From Empedobacter stercoris (GTDB lineage: Bacteria > Bacteroidota > Bacteroidia > Flavobacteriales > Weeksellaceae): a stretch of DNA of 64,000 nt. The stretch covers positions 1 through 64,000 of the forward strand of contig NZ_JACXZC010000011.1 of the NCBI RefSeq assembly GCF_020281205.1, in the 5' to 3' direction. Below are positions 43,126 to 52,128 of the stretch, piece by piece. The translations under genes were made by a program, and so were the position numbers. The number at the start of each line of letters is the position of its first letter. The first letter of the stretch is position 1. Below the pieces are notes generated by a model, which searched no databases, had not been told where the DNA came from, and worked only from the letters and a program-made list of their open reading frames with translations.

Positions 43126-44433
43126 ATGCAAATCGATTTACTTTATAAAAATTTAGGCATTAAAGATATGAATGCAATGCAACGCTCAGCATTCAAAATG
43201 TCCGAAAATCAACGAGATTTAATTCTTTTATCACCAACAGGATCTGGAAAAACATTGGCTTTTTTATTTCCTGTATTGAGAGATCTAAATCCAGATGTGA
43301 AAGGTGTTCAAACCTTAATATTAGTTCCAGCCCGTGAATTAGCCTTACAAATCGAAACAGTTTTCAAATCTATGAAATCTGATTATAAAGTAACGTGTTG
43401 TTATGGTGGTCACAATACGAAAATAGAACAAAATAATTTAGTAGAAGCTCCCGCTGTATTAATCGGAACGCCTGGACGTATTGCGTATCATTTACGTAAC
43501 GAAAACTTTGATCCGTCAACTGTTCAAAATTTGATTTTAGATGAGTTCGACAAAGCTTTAGAATTGGGATTCCAAGAAGATATGAGCTTTATAGTAGAAC
43601 AGTTATCAGGTTTAAAACAACGTATTCTAACATCAGCTACCGAAATGGAAAATATTCCAGAATTTGTTGGGTTGAATGACGAAAAAATTGTGAGTTACTT
43701 AAAACAAATCGAAGTAAAACCAGATTTACATATGAAAGTGGTAAACACCATTTCAGAAGAAAAATTGGATACTTTGTTCGATTTGATTTGTAAAATAGGT
43801 AGCAAACGCATGTTGATTTTCTGTAATCACCGCGATGCTGTGGATAGAATTAGTCATCTTTTGCACGAGAAAGGAATTGCACGAGAAAGTTTTCATGGAG
43901 GAATGGAACAAGACGAACGCGAACGTGCGTTGTTAAAATTCCGTAACGATTCGGTTCGTGTATTAATTACAACAGATTTAGCTGCGCGTGGATTAGATAT
44001 TCCGGAAGTTGATTCGATTATACATTATCAATTGCCTGCAAAAGAAGCAGCGTTTATTCACCGAAATGGACGTACAGCCCGTATGAATGCAAAAGGTTTT
44101 GTGTATTTAATCATCAGTAACGAGGAGCATTTTCCATTTGTAAATGAAAATTTACCTGTAGAAAATTTAAGCGGAACATATAAAATTCCTGAAAGAACGC
44201 CTTATCAAACAATTTATATTTCGGCAGGTAAAAAAGACAAAGTCAATAAAGTAGATATTGTAGGGTTTTTATTCAAAAAAGGGGAATTAGAAAAGAATGA
44301 TGTCGGAATTATTGAAGTTAAAGACACAACTTCGTATGTAGCCATAAATCGTAAAAAAGTACCTGAAATTTTAAAGAAATTAAATGGTCAAAAAATAAAA
44401 AATAAAAAAGTAAAAATGCAAATTGCATACTAA
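43126..44433 (+). CDS. DEAD/DEAH-box RNA helicase with a DEFD motif II
   Basis: 435 residues. RecA-like domain 1: Q-motif-like NAMQRSAF (16-23), Walker A SPTGSGKT (36-43), PARELALQ, TPGR, motif II written DEFD (139-142) and SAT (170-172). Domain 2: FCNHRDAVDRISHLL, TTDLAARGLDIPEVDSIIHY and HRNGRTAR. A DbpA-like C-terminal extension (VDIVGFLFKKGELEKNDVGI) probably binds RNA, pointing to ribosome assembly or cold response. The Phe in motif II is unusual for DEAD-box proteins. Confidence 0.9.
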   Translation: MQIDLLYKNLGIKDMNAMQRSAFKMSENQRDLILLSPTGSGKTLAFLFPVLRDLNPDVKGVQTLILVPARELALQIETVFKSMKSDYKVTCCYGGHNTKIEQNNLVEAPAVLIGTPGRIAYHLRNENFDPSTVQNLILDEFDKALELGFQEDMSFIVEQLSGLKQRILTSATEMENIPEFVGLNDEKIVSYLKQIEVKPDLHMKVVNTISEEKLDTLFDLICKIGSKRMLIFCNHRDAVDRISHLLHEKGIARESFHGGMEQDERERALLKFRNDSVRVLITTDLAARGLDIPEVDSIIHYQLPAKEAAFIHRNGRTARMNAKGFVYLIISNEEHFPFVNENLPVENLSGTYKIPERTPYQTIYISAGKKDKVNKVDIVGFLFKKGELEKNDVGIIEVKDTTSYVAINRKKVPEILKKLNGQKIKNKKVKMQIAY

Positions 44434-44445
44434 AAATAGATTTTT

Positions 44446-44742
44446 ATGTTAGCACACCACGTATTATTTTGGTTAAAAGATGATGCAACTGAAGATGAAG
44501 TGAATACATTTCATCAAGCATTGAAAGATTTAGAACCGATTGCACCTTCAGCTTTTTTTCATGTTGGTACGCCAGCAAATATAGAGCGAGATGTGATTGA
44601 TGCTTCTTATTCATTTTCTTTATTTGCAGCTTTCGAAACGATGGAACAATTCGAAACGTATCAAAAACATCCACAACATATCGAGTTTTTGAATGGTCCA
44701 AATAAATTAGCCAAACGAGTTTTAATCTACGATGCTGATTAG
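44446..44742 (+). CDS. Dabb (stress-responsive A/B barrel) domain protein
   Basis: 98 residues, one ferredoxin-like dimeric A/B barrel: HHVLFWLKDDATEDEVNTFH at the start, PSAFFHVGTPANIERDVIDA, then SFSLFAAFETMEQFETYQKH and FLNGPNKLAKRVLIYDAD. Function in bacteria unknown. It follows the helicase by 12 bp and is probably cotranscribed. An 18-19 nt hairpin (TTAGAA / TTCTAA) overlaps its stop. Confidence 0.85.
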   Translation: MLAHHVLFWLKDDATEDEVNTFHQALKDLEPIAPSAFFHVGTPANIERDVIDASYSFSLFAAFETMEQFETYQKHPQHIEFLNGPNKLAKRVLIYDAD

Positions 44743-44800
44743 AATAATATGTTCTAAATATTCGTTTAGATGAATCTTAGCAAATCATGTTATTATAATA

Positions 44801-44829
44801 ATGAATTCATACAATAGGTATGAATTCAT
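44801..44829. promoter_or_regulatory. Double palindrome ATGAATTCAT, 19 bp apart
   Basis: ATGAATTCAT occurs at 44801-44810 and 44820-44829. Each copy is itself palindromic, and together they form a larger perfect dyad (ATGAATTCATAC-N5-GTATGAATTCAT). Centres 19 bp apart, about two helical turns, suit two dimers of one regulator on the same DNA face. Confidence 0.5.
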
Positions 44830-44837
44830 ATTTCAAT

Positions 44838-44907
44838 TTAACATAATATATATTATAACAATAATATTTCTTTGAAATTTTATTGTTAATAATCTTTATT
44901 ATGTTAA
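44838..44907. promoter_or_regulatory. 70-nt nested inverted repeat (long hairpin)
   Basis: Outer arms TTAACATAATA (44838-44848) and TATTATGTTAA (44897-44907) and inner arms AACAATAA (44857-44864) and TTATTGTT (44880-44887) are all perfect and coaxial. It lies about 280 bp upstream of the predicted TonB-operon promoter. It could be a protein site, a cruciform or part of a small RNA. Confidence 0.5.
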
Positions 44908-45184
44908 GTAGGGTTAAATACATCAAATAAGTACTTATATATTTCATATTATACTTATCACATTACATTGTTATTTATAATCCAATTTTTCAAAACTTGT
45001 TCTCATTAATCTTATATTAATTCTAATTTTAGCTCATCATAATTATTTAGTTATAAATTAGTAAATCAAATAAATATTGAATTAAAATAGATTAAAATGA
45101 ATCACGGTTTTTTTAAATAAAGTCATTATTGTTTTATTAATGAATCAATATTTTTCTTTTTATTAAAATATGACTTAAGTTCTA

Positions 45185-45215
45185 TTGCTATTTAGATTAA
45201 TTTAAAATAAATTTG
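45185..45215 (+). promoter_or_regulatory. Promoter of the TonB-receptor operon
   Basis: TTG 45185-45187, 20-nt spacer, TAAATTTG 45208-45215: a full consensus match, 18 nt before the ATG at 45234. Confidence 0.6.
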
Positions 45216-45233
45216 CATTTCAATTTCTTCGAA

Positions 45234-47933
45234 ATGAAAAAAGGTTTATTAGCGCTCTCTCTATTAGGAACATTCGGTTTTGTAAATGCTCAACGGATTT
45301 TATCGGGAACTGTAACAGATGAAAATGGAAACAATTTATCAAATGTTCAAGTTCAGGATCCGCAAACTAAAAGATGGACTCAAACAAATTCGAATGGTTT
45401 TTTTACAATCCAATTATCGAATGAGAATACTAATTTATCTTTTTCGCAAAAAGGGAAAGAAACGCAAGAAATCATTGTTAATTCTGATGAAACTAATGTA
45501 TCCATCGTTCTTTATAATCAAACACTCCGATTAGAGCAAGTTGATATTTCACCTAAAAAGAAAAAAGAATATTCTGAAATTACACTTGGAAAAGAAGCAA
45601 TCGAAAATGTACAGGCTTTTTCATTAAACGAGGTTTTGCAACAATTACCAGGACAAGTAACATTAGATTTTAACAACAATGAGTTTAAGAATATTGTATT
45701 TAGAACAGCCAGTTCAAATAATAATTTAGGTTTATCTGGTAGCTCAAGTACGTCGACTATTAATGACAGAAAAGATTATTTTCAGAATAAAGCGTTTGGA
45801 ACTTCCATCGTTGTCAATGATATTCCAGTTTCGAATAACGAAAATATGCAATCTTTTTCTTCAGTTTCTAATGGGAATTTCAACGATTTTAATAATCCAA
45901 GTTATGGTGTAGATTTGCGCCAAATAACAACTGCAAATATTGATGAAGTTAAAATTATTCAAGGGATTGCTCCTGCCAAATATGGTGACTTAACATCAGG
46001 ATTAATTATCATCAATTCAAAAGTTGGGCAAGCTCCCCTACGCGCTTCGGTTTCGATGTTAGATGCAACAACTGAATATAATATTTCGAAGGGTTTCAAG
46101 ATAAATGACAGAAACTTCTTTAGTATATCAGGCAATTATTTGTCTTCTAATGCAGATGTGCGCGATAATTTGAAGTCATATAATCGTATATCGACTAGCG
46201 CTGCTTGGAAATCATCTAACAAAACAAATACATTGGTTAATACGTTAGATGGAAATTTTGCGATTAACACTGATAAAATAAAATATGATCCGGATAATGT
46301 TTCGGATCCTAAAATAAAAAATGATAAGTTCTCTATTCGATTATCAAATAATTTGAAATGGAATTTGAAAAAAGAATGGATTGATGCTTTAAATGTTGAT
46401 GCAAACATTAATTACGAAAAGCAAAATTCTAAAGAAGAACGTTGGGTAAATGTTGCAACTGCAGCTGTGACGACTTCTACTGTAAACGGTATTTCTGAAG
46501 CTATCTTTTTACCTAATCAATATACGTTAGTCAAAAATGTAGAAGGAATTCCAATGTCTACTTTTCTGAATGTAGAAGGTGTGAAAAATTATGAATCTAA
46601 AAACAAATGGAATCATACTTTTTCTGTTGGACTATCTTCCCGATCTAGTGAAAACAAAGGTCGTGGAACATATACAGACGAAAATTCAACACCTAATTTT
46701 TTCACTTTAAGCGGTGCTAAAGGTAGTTTAGGTTACCGAGATTATAATTTCAAAAATACCAAAACGCAATGGCAATTATCTGTTTATGCAGAAGATAGAA
46801 TTGTGAAATATGGAAACAATGACAATGTTTTCAAATTAGATTTAGGTTTTAGATACGACAACCAATATGGTTATAATTCGTATCAACCGCGTGTAAATAC
46901 TTCATACGCTTTCAATAAAGTGTTAAGAGTTCGTGGTGGATATGGAATTTCGTCTAAAGCACCTTCTTTAAATCAACTTTTTACAGGTGATCGTATTTAT
47001 GATCGACTTTTAGGTGACGGAATATATTATATCAACAATAAACAATACGGTTGGATTGAAACATTCCTTTTAGAAGGAAATAATCTAAACTTAAAACCAA
47101 GTAAATCCTATAATTCGGAAATTGGTTTTGATCTTAATTTACCTTTTGGATCGTTAAACGTTACGGGATATTACAATCAATTGAAAGATGGTATTTCGTC
47201 TTTTGCTCAAATTACAACTTTAGAAGGTTCTAAAATTGCGGTTGATACGTCCTCTTCTACTCCATCCTACTCTGTTGTTGGAAAGGAAGCTTATCAAATT
47301 GAATATTCAACTTTAGAAAATAATTTAGAATCTACAGATAAAGGAATCGAAATGTTTATGAATTTTAATCGCATTCGACCGCTTAATTTAGATATATCTG
47401 TAAATGGATCTTATACAAAAACCACGAACAATAAACCTGTTTATACGTACGACGCTTCTACAAATGTTTTAGCAAAAGAGAAATATGGTGTGTATTATAA
47501 TCCGAAATCAAACGATGAACAATTAATGTTTGGAACTAATTTTAATTATCATCTTAAAAATGTGGGATTAATTTTATCACTTCGAACAGAACATATATTT
47601 ATTCAGAATCACGATAAATTCAACAATAGAAATCCAATAGGTTATTTGGATGGAAATTCTGTTTTTCATGAAATTCCAGTCGAAGACCAAGCAAATATAG
47701 ATTTGTATGGGCATTTGATCAAAGCACCTCAAAAAACGTTAGGTGAATTACAAAAATCATTGCACAATTTCCATTTACGCATTTCGAAAGATTTCTTGAA
47801 TGGATTTAAAGTTTCGGTTTATACAACCAATGTTTTTGGTCTGAAACCTACTTATATCAACGATTCTGGAGAAAGAAGAGAATCTAATATTGCTAAATTT
47901 TCATTAGGAGGTAAAATTGAGTACACGTTCTAA
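45234..47933 (+). CDS. TonB-dependent outer-membrane receptor
   Basis: 899 residues from the ATG at 45234, which gives a clean signal peptide (MKKGLLALSLLGTFGFVNAQ); a TTG 21 bp upstream overlaps the -7 box. After the signal come a carboxypeptidase-regulatory-like domain (about 21-95, GTVTDENGNNLSNVQVQD), a plug domain (NEVLQQLPGQVTLDF; DEVKIIQGIAPAKYGDLTSG) and a 22-strand barrel ending IEYTF. It imports a ligand with energy from TonB. No SusD partner is present. The operon partners (DUF4876, DUF6850, di-haem peroxidase) suggest iron or metal-complex handling rather than glycan uptake, by inference. Confidence 0.92.
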   Translation: MKKGLLALSLLGTFGFVNAQRILSGTVTDENGNNLSNVQVQDPQTKRWTQTNSNGFFTIQLSNENTNLSFSQKGKETQEIIVNSDETNVSIVLYNQTLRLEQVDISPKKKKEYSEITLGKEAIENVQAFSLNEVLQQLPGQVTLDFNNNEFKNIVFRTASSNNNLGLSGSSSTSTINDRKDYFQNKAFGTSIVVNDIPVSNNENMQSFSSVSNGNFNDFNNPSYGVDLRQITTANIDEVKIIQGIAPAKYGDLTSGLIIINSKVGQAPLRASVSMLDATTEYNISKGFKINDRNFFSISGNYLSSNADVRDNLKSYNRISTSAAWKSSNKTNTLVNTLDGNFAINTDKIKYDPDNVSDPKIKNDKFSIRLSNNLKWNLKKEWIDALNVDANINYEKQNSKEERWVNVATAAVTTSTVNGISEAIFLPNQYTLVKNVEGIPMSTFLNVEGVKNYESKNKWNHTFSVGLSSRSSENKGRGTYTDENSTPNFFTLSGAKGSLGYRDYNFKNTKTQWQLSVYAEDRIVKYGNNDNVFKLDLGFRYDNQYGYNSYQPRVNTSYAFNKVLRVRGGYGISSKAPSLNQLFTGDRIYDRLLGDGIYYINNKQYGWIETFLLEGNNLNLKPSKSYNSEIGFDLNLPFGSLNVTGYYNQLKDGISSFAQITTLEGSKIAVDTSSSTPSYSVVGKEAYQIEYSTLENNLESTDKGIEMFMNFNRIRPLNLDISVNGSYTKTTNNKPVYTYDASTNVLAKEKYGVYYNPKSNDEQLMFGTNFNYHLKNVGLILSLRTEHIFIQNHDKFNNRNPIGYLDGNSVFHEIPVEDQANIDLYGHLIKAPQKTLGELQKSLHNFHLRISKDFLNGFKVSVYTTNVFGLKPTYINDSGERRESNIAKFSLGGKIEYTF

Positions 47934-47958
47934 TTCTAAACCATTTAAAAAGATTATT

Positions 47959-49284
47959 ATGCTTAAAAAATTAATACTTTTCACTTCGTTTGTAATAACA
48001 TTATTATTCAATTCTTGTTCTGATGATGATTTTGGAGCAAATGCTGTTCAAACAATTAATTTTACAACGTATGTAAAATTTGATGCTGATTTTGATCATA
48101 CCAAAAAACCTATTCATGCCAAAACAGTTCTGAAAAATACACAAACTGGCATTACGCATGAAGCTTTAACGAATGATAATGGTGAAGCTATTTTTCCTAA
48201 TTTGACACCAGGAATATATTCAGCAAATGTGAGTTTTTCTATTACTCCAGCTCAATTCGAGGATTTATTTGGTTATCCTACAGATTCAGAAGATAATGTT
48301 GAGTTTAGTGGTGCTGCACAAAATATTACCATTAACTCATCAAATGTATCTTTAGAAATCGAGTTAACTTCTACGAAAACAATTGGTGGATTAATCTTGA
48401 AACAAATTTATTACGGTGGTTCACACATCAAAGAAGGTGCAATGTTTAGAGATCAATTTATTGAGATTTATAACAATTCAAGTGAAGTTCTTTATGCAGA
48501 TGGGTTAATATTTGGTCAATTATTTGGTGCTAATACGGTAGAAAATCAACCTTATTCTCAACCAAATGGTCAGTTAGATTGGTCGAAAGGTGAAGGAAAT
48601 AAAGTAGGTGCAAGTGCAAATACCGATTTTGTGTATGTATCTCACGCTATTCGTATTCCTGGGGATGGTACAACTTATGCTGTTCAGCCAGGTGAAAGTA
48701 TCACAATTGCACAAACAGCAATCAATCACAAAGGAAATTATTATGATGCCAATGGTAAATTAATCGAGATTCTAAAACCAGAATTAACAGTCGATTTATC
48801 CAATGCTGATTTTGAAGTGAATATGACAGAATATTTAGGCTCTCAATATTCGTATGATATTCAAAATCATGCTGTTCCTGATATGGATATTGTGTGGTGG
48901 GTTTCAGGTAGAGATTTAATTTTAGACAATTTAGGTCGTCAAGCATTTATCTTATTTAGAGCTTCTAACGAAGAAATTAATGGGTTTGGAAAGGTGAAAA
49001 ATCCAAATAATAAGACTTCATACGAATATCTTCAATTACCGAATGAAAAGATTGTGGATGGCGTAGAAACCACTCAAGATATGGGAAGTAAATTGGTTCC
49101 GAAAAAATTACAAAATAAACAAGATGCAGGATATTCATATTTAACAGCAGGACCTTATTCATCAACATCTATTATTCGTAAAACACAGAAAACAATAAAT
49201 GGTCGTATTATCTTGAAGGATACCAATAATTCTACAAACGATTTTGTGAATATTAAAGCTGAACCGAAAATTTTTGCGCAATAG
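47959..49284 (+). CDS. DUF4876 surface lipoprotein
   Basis: 441 residues from the ATG at 47959; the upstream ATG at 47917 overlaps the receptor gene and spoils the signal. Lipoprotein signal ends LLFNSC, followed by SDDD, an acidic +2 region seen in surface-exposed Bacteroidota lipoproteins. An Ig-like/transthyretin-like N-terminal domain (HAKTVLKNTQTGITHEALTN) precedes a region with GGLILKQIYYGGSHIKEG and QFIEIYNNSSEVLYADGLIF, similar to lamin-tail folds. Likely partner of the TonB receptor in capturing its ligand. Function not established. Confidence 0.8.
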   Translation: MLKKLILFTSFVITLLFNSCSDDDFGANAVQTINFTTYVKFDADFDHTKKPIHAKTVLKNTQTGITHEALTNDNGEAIFPNLTPGIYSANVSFSITPAQFEDLFGYPTDSEDNVEFSGAAQNITINSSNVSLEIELTSTKTIGGLILKQIYYGGSHIKEGAMFRDQFIEIYNNSSEVLYADGLIFGQLFGANTVENQPYSQPNGQLDWSKGEGNKVGASANTDFVYVSHAIRIPGDGTTYAVQPGESITIAQTAINHKGNYYDANGKLIEILKPELTVDLSNADFEVNMTEYLGSQYSYDIQNHAVPDMDIVWWVSGRDLILDNLGRQAFILFRASNEEINGFGKVKNPNNKTSYEYLQLPNEKIVDGVETTQDMGSKLVPKKLQNKQDAGYSYLTAGPYSSTSIIRKTQKTINGRIILKDTNNSTNDFVNIKAEPKIFAQ

Positions 49285-49295
49285 AAATATAGAAC

Positions 49296-50894
49296 ATGAA
49301 ATCAATTGATTTAACAACATACGACAATAAATTTTTGAGAATCGCTTCTTTTACTTGTTTATTTTTTGCAAGTCAATTGTTCGCGCAAGAAAATGATTCG
49401 ATAAAAGTGACTTCTAACGAAGCAGAGCAATTTATCAAAGATTTGAATTGGGAATTGCCTATTGCAACGCATTCTTTACCAATAAAAGATTATACACATA
49501 CCGGAATTTATTTCAATCATAAAAACAATCAATTTACTCGTAAACAAACAGCAGAAGAAACAAATCGTTATGGTTTTCTAAGCGAAGGTTTATACACGAC
49601 AGAAAATGGTTACAAAATTTTTGGAACGATAAACCTTGAAAAGTTTACAGAAAAAAATCTTAGTTGGAATCTTTCTGACGAACGTACAGATGAACAACAA
49701 GTATTGTCGCCACAGTATTTTTACGTGCCACGTGCTGCTGATTGGGATAATCAGCGCTATTTGATTCGTGGAGGAGTTTCTAAAAATTTCGGAAAAATGA
49801 CATTAGCTGCAAAAGCTGAATTAAATGTCAATAAAATGGCTCGTAAATTAGATCCTCGACCTGAAATTAAAAACAATCAATTAGTCGGTGAAATTCAGGC
49901 TACTTACGAAATTATGGACGGTCATCAACTTTTTGTTTTAGGAGCTTATGGGCGAAAAAACAAAGATTTTAGTATCGTTTATAAAAATAGAAATTTGGAT
50001 GTTGAAGCTTATCCAGAAACCTATTTACGTTATATGGCAGGATATGGTCGTGTGATTAATAACCCGTTGAGAAATAAAATTGATAATGAAAAATCACTTT
50101 ATCAATATTTTACTCGAAATATTAGTTCAAAAATTGGTGGTGGTTATCAATTTAGTTCTGACAATACACGTCTGATTTTAGGTTATAATTACCAAGAAAA
50201 TCAACAACGTATGTATGATAGCAAAACGAAGGAAGATAAATTCTTTATTTACGTTTGGGATATCAATGAGCAATTTGTTTATGCCAATTTCATGACAACG
50301 TTTGATAACAATACGATGAATGCTCGTTTAGATTTCTCGAGAAAAGATGGTGAAAATTATGATGTTTCAATTGGTGGAATGAACTATCAAAATCGTTTAC
50401 AAAATGCGAATTTAGATGTTAATTTGGCGAATCGTGATCAATTAAAAATGAATTATTTCATTGGTTTCAAATCAAGTTATAATCAAAATAAATATTACGA
50501 TGCATTAGCAATTTATACCATGAAAATTAAATCGTTGGATGTTGGTGTTTATGGGAATAAAGATGTTATGTTGAATAATAAATCAAAAATAAATATAGGT
50601 TTAGCTTTTAATTATTATGCGCTACTTGATTCCTATTTTGATTATACGAAAATGACAGGTATTAATGAAGATACATTTTATAACAATGTAGCCGCTTATG
50701 ATTATGCTTACAATACAACAGATCATCTTGATGCATCCACCTCTATACGCTTCATTTTACCGATTAAAAATAATAAGACAATCGAGCTATATACACAGTT
50801 AAAAGGTATATTTGCAACAAATAAAAGTAATTTTACCCGAATTAATACAGACAATACCTATTGGATGAACTTCGGAATTCAATTAAATTATTAA
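49296..50894 (+). CDS. DUF6850-type outer-membrane beta-barrel protein
   Basis: 532 residues. Signal peptide at about 14-30 (CLFFASQLFAQ) after an unusually long polar N-terminus (MKSIDLTTYDNKFLR). The mature part is a long series of amphipathic strands with aromatic girdles (DLNWELPIATHSLPIKDYTH, LIRGGVSKNFGKMTLAAKAE, FYVPRAADWDNQRY) ending MNFGIQLNY, a terminal outer-membrane strand. From memory such proteins accompany DUF4876 genes, and the operon here (12-bp gap before, 1 bp after) agrees. Role unknown. Confidence 0.75.
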   Translation: MKSIDLTTYDNKFLRIASFTCLFFASQLFAQENDSIKVTSNEAEQFIKDLNWELPIATHSLPIKDYTHTGIYFNHKNNQFTRKQTAEETNRYGFLSEGLYTTENGYKIFGTINLEKFTEKNLSWNLSDERTDEQQVLSPQYFYVPRAADWDNQRYLIRGGVSKNFGKMTLAAKAELNVNKMARKLDPRPEIKNNQLVGEIQATYEIMDGHQLFVLGAYGRKNKDFSIVYKNRNLDVEAYPETYLRYMAGYGRVINNPLRNKIDNEKSLYQYFTRNISSKIGGGYQFSSDNTRLILGYNYQENQQRMYDSKTKEDKFFIYVWDINEQFVYANFMTTFDNNTMNARLDFSRKDGENYDVSIGGMNYQNRLQNANLDVNLANRDQLKMNYFIGFKSSYNQNKYYDALAIYTMKIKSLDVGVYGNKDVMLNNKSKINIGLAFNYYALLDSYFDYTKMTGINEDTFYNNVAAYDYAYNTTDHLDASTSIRFILPIKNNKTIELYTQLKGIFATNKSNFTRINTDNTYWMNFGIQLNY

Positions 50895-50895
50895 A

Positions 50896-52047
50896 ATGAT
50901 TATGAAAAAAATACTTCCATTATTTGCAATAGGAGCTACTACTCTATTTTATGCATTTAACAGTAATAAAATAATCGACCAAGGTTATACAATTACCGAT
51001 TTACGAGCATTGTATAGTAGTGGAGATCAGTCTAAATGGCCTACTCCAACTGTTGACGAAAGTGTTTTGAATGATGGATTTGAGGATATTGGAACATTAG
51101 GAGAAGTTCCTTTTCCCAAAGATAATCCATATACAAAAGAAAAAGCTGAATTAGGGAAAACGTTATTTTTTGATCCTCGTTTATCCAATTCTAATCAAAT
51201 TTCTTGTGCAAATTGCCATGATCCTGAATTAAATTGGGGTGATGGTCGACGTGTTCCTTATGGAGAAGACCGTCAATTGGGTACACGTAATTCACCAAGT
51301 TTAATGAATGTGGCTTACGCTAAAGTAATGTTCTGGGATGGCCGAGCAAAAACGTTGGAAGAACAAGCTGAATTCCCAATTCGTGATAAAAAAGAAATGA
51401 ATCATCACATCGATTTTGCAACAAAAAGAATTGCTCAAATTGCTGGTTACAAAGATTTGTTCAAACAAGCTTTTGGAGACGAAAACGTATCAAATGATCG
51501 CATAACGAAAGCAATTGCTACTTTTGAACGAACAATTTTAGCTCCAAAAAATCGTTTTGATAAATTTATTGCTGGAAAATCAGATGAATTAACAGATCAA
51601 GAAATCGAAGGTTTACATCTTTTCCGTACAAAAGCAAGATGTATCAACTGTCACAATTCGGCTTATTTTTCGGATAATAAATTCCATAATATTGGATTAA
51701 CGTATTATGGACGAGAATACGAGGATTTAGGTTTATACAATACAACTAAATTAGCAAAAAATGTTGGGGAATTTAAAACACCTTCATTACGCGAAGTTCC
51801 ACAGAATGCACCTTATATGCACAACGGATTGTTTCCAACTATTCGTGGTGTCTTAAATATGTACAATGCTGGAATGTTTCACTTTCAACCAAATGAAAAA
51901 CAGAAAAATGATTCATTATTTCCTAAAACATCTGATTTGGTGAAAAAACTTAATTTAACAACTTCCGAATTAGATGCATTAGAATCCTTTTTAATGAGTC
52001 TGAAACAGAATCAATACAAAATGCGCCCACCGCATTTACCAAAATAA
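50896..52047 (+). CDS. Di-haem cytochrome c peroxidase (CcpA/MauG family)
   Basis: 383 residues. Two haem c motifs, CANCH (104-108) and CINCH (249-253), as in bacterial di-haem peroxidases. Other family runs are RNSPSLMNVAYAKVMFWDGR and FKTPSLREVPQNAPYMHNG. The N-terminal hydrophobic segment exports it to the periplasm, with or without cleavage; there are two possible ATGs (50896, 50902). By family it reduces H2O2 or oxidises a protein or metal substrate. Its place as the last gene of the TonB operon suggests oxidation or release of the imported ligand. A terminator follows. Confidence 0.9.
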   Translation: MIMKKILPLFAIGATTLFYAFNSNKIIDQGYTITDLRALYSSGDQSKWPTPTVDESVLNDGFEDIGTLGEVPFPKDNPYTKEKAELGKTLFFDPRLSNSNQISCANCHDPELNWGDGRRVPYGEDRQLGTRNSPSLMNVAYAKVMFWDGRAKTLEEQAEFPIRDKKEMNHHIDFATKRIAQIAGYKDLFKQAFGDENVSNDRITKAIATFERTILAPKNRFDKFIAGKSDELTDQEIEGLHLFRTKARCINCHNSAYFSDNKFHNIGLTYYGREYEDLGLYNTTKLAKNVGEFKTPSLREVPQNAPYMHNGLFPTIRGVLNMYNAGMFHFQPNEKQKNDSLFPKTSDLVKKLNLTTSELDALESFLMSLKQNQYKMRPPHLPK

Positions 52048-52050
52048 AAT

Positions 52051-52093
52051 TATATCAGAAAATGCCTCAATTTTGAGGCGTTTTTTGATATAA
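52051..52093 (+). terminator. Intrinsic terminator of the TonB operon
   Basis: GCCTCAA (52064-52070) pairs with TTGAGGC (52073-52079), followed by T6. An outer pair TATATCA (52051-52057) / TGATATA (52087-52093) closes the structure. Confidence 0.85.
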
Positions 52094-52128
52094 TTCGTTT
52101 ATATATAAATCATTATTAAACTTTTAAG

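Larger units (their letters stand above)
44743..45233. other. 491-bp AT-rich intergenic leader of the TonB operon
   Basis: No gene is seen here. The stretch is extremely AT-rich and holds two separate palindromic blocks (44801-44829 and 44838-44907) plus the promoter at 45185-45215. I looked for a 19-bp Fur box and found no convincing one. The block is therefore probably regulatory DNA whose protein or RNA partners are unknown. Confidence 0.6.

Noticed and set aside
44743-45233. Fur box before the TonB operon
   Set aside because: AT-rich imperfect matches exist, but none approaches the 19-bp GATAATGATAATCATTATC pattern well enough to support a call.
47917-47958. Earlier ATG of the DUF4876 gene
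   Set aside because: It overlaps the receptor's end and puts a polar stretch before the lipoprotein signal; ATG 47959 gives a proper lipobox.
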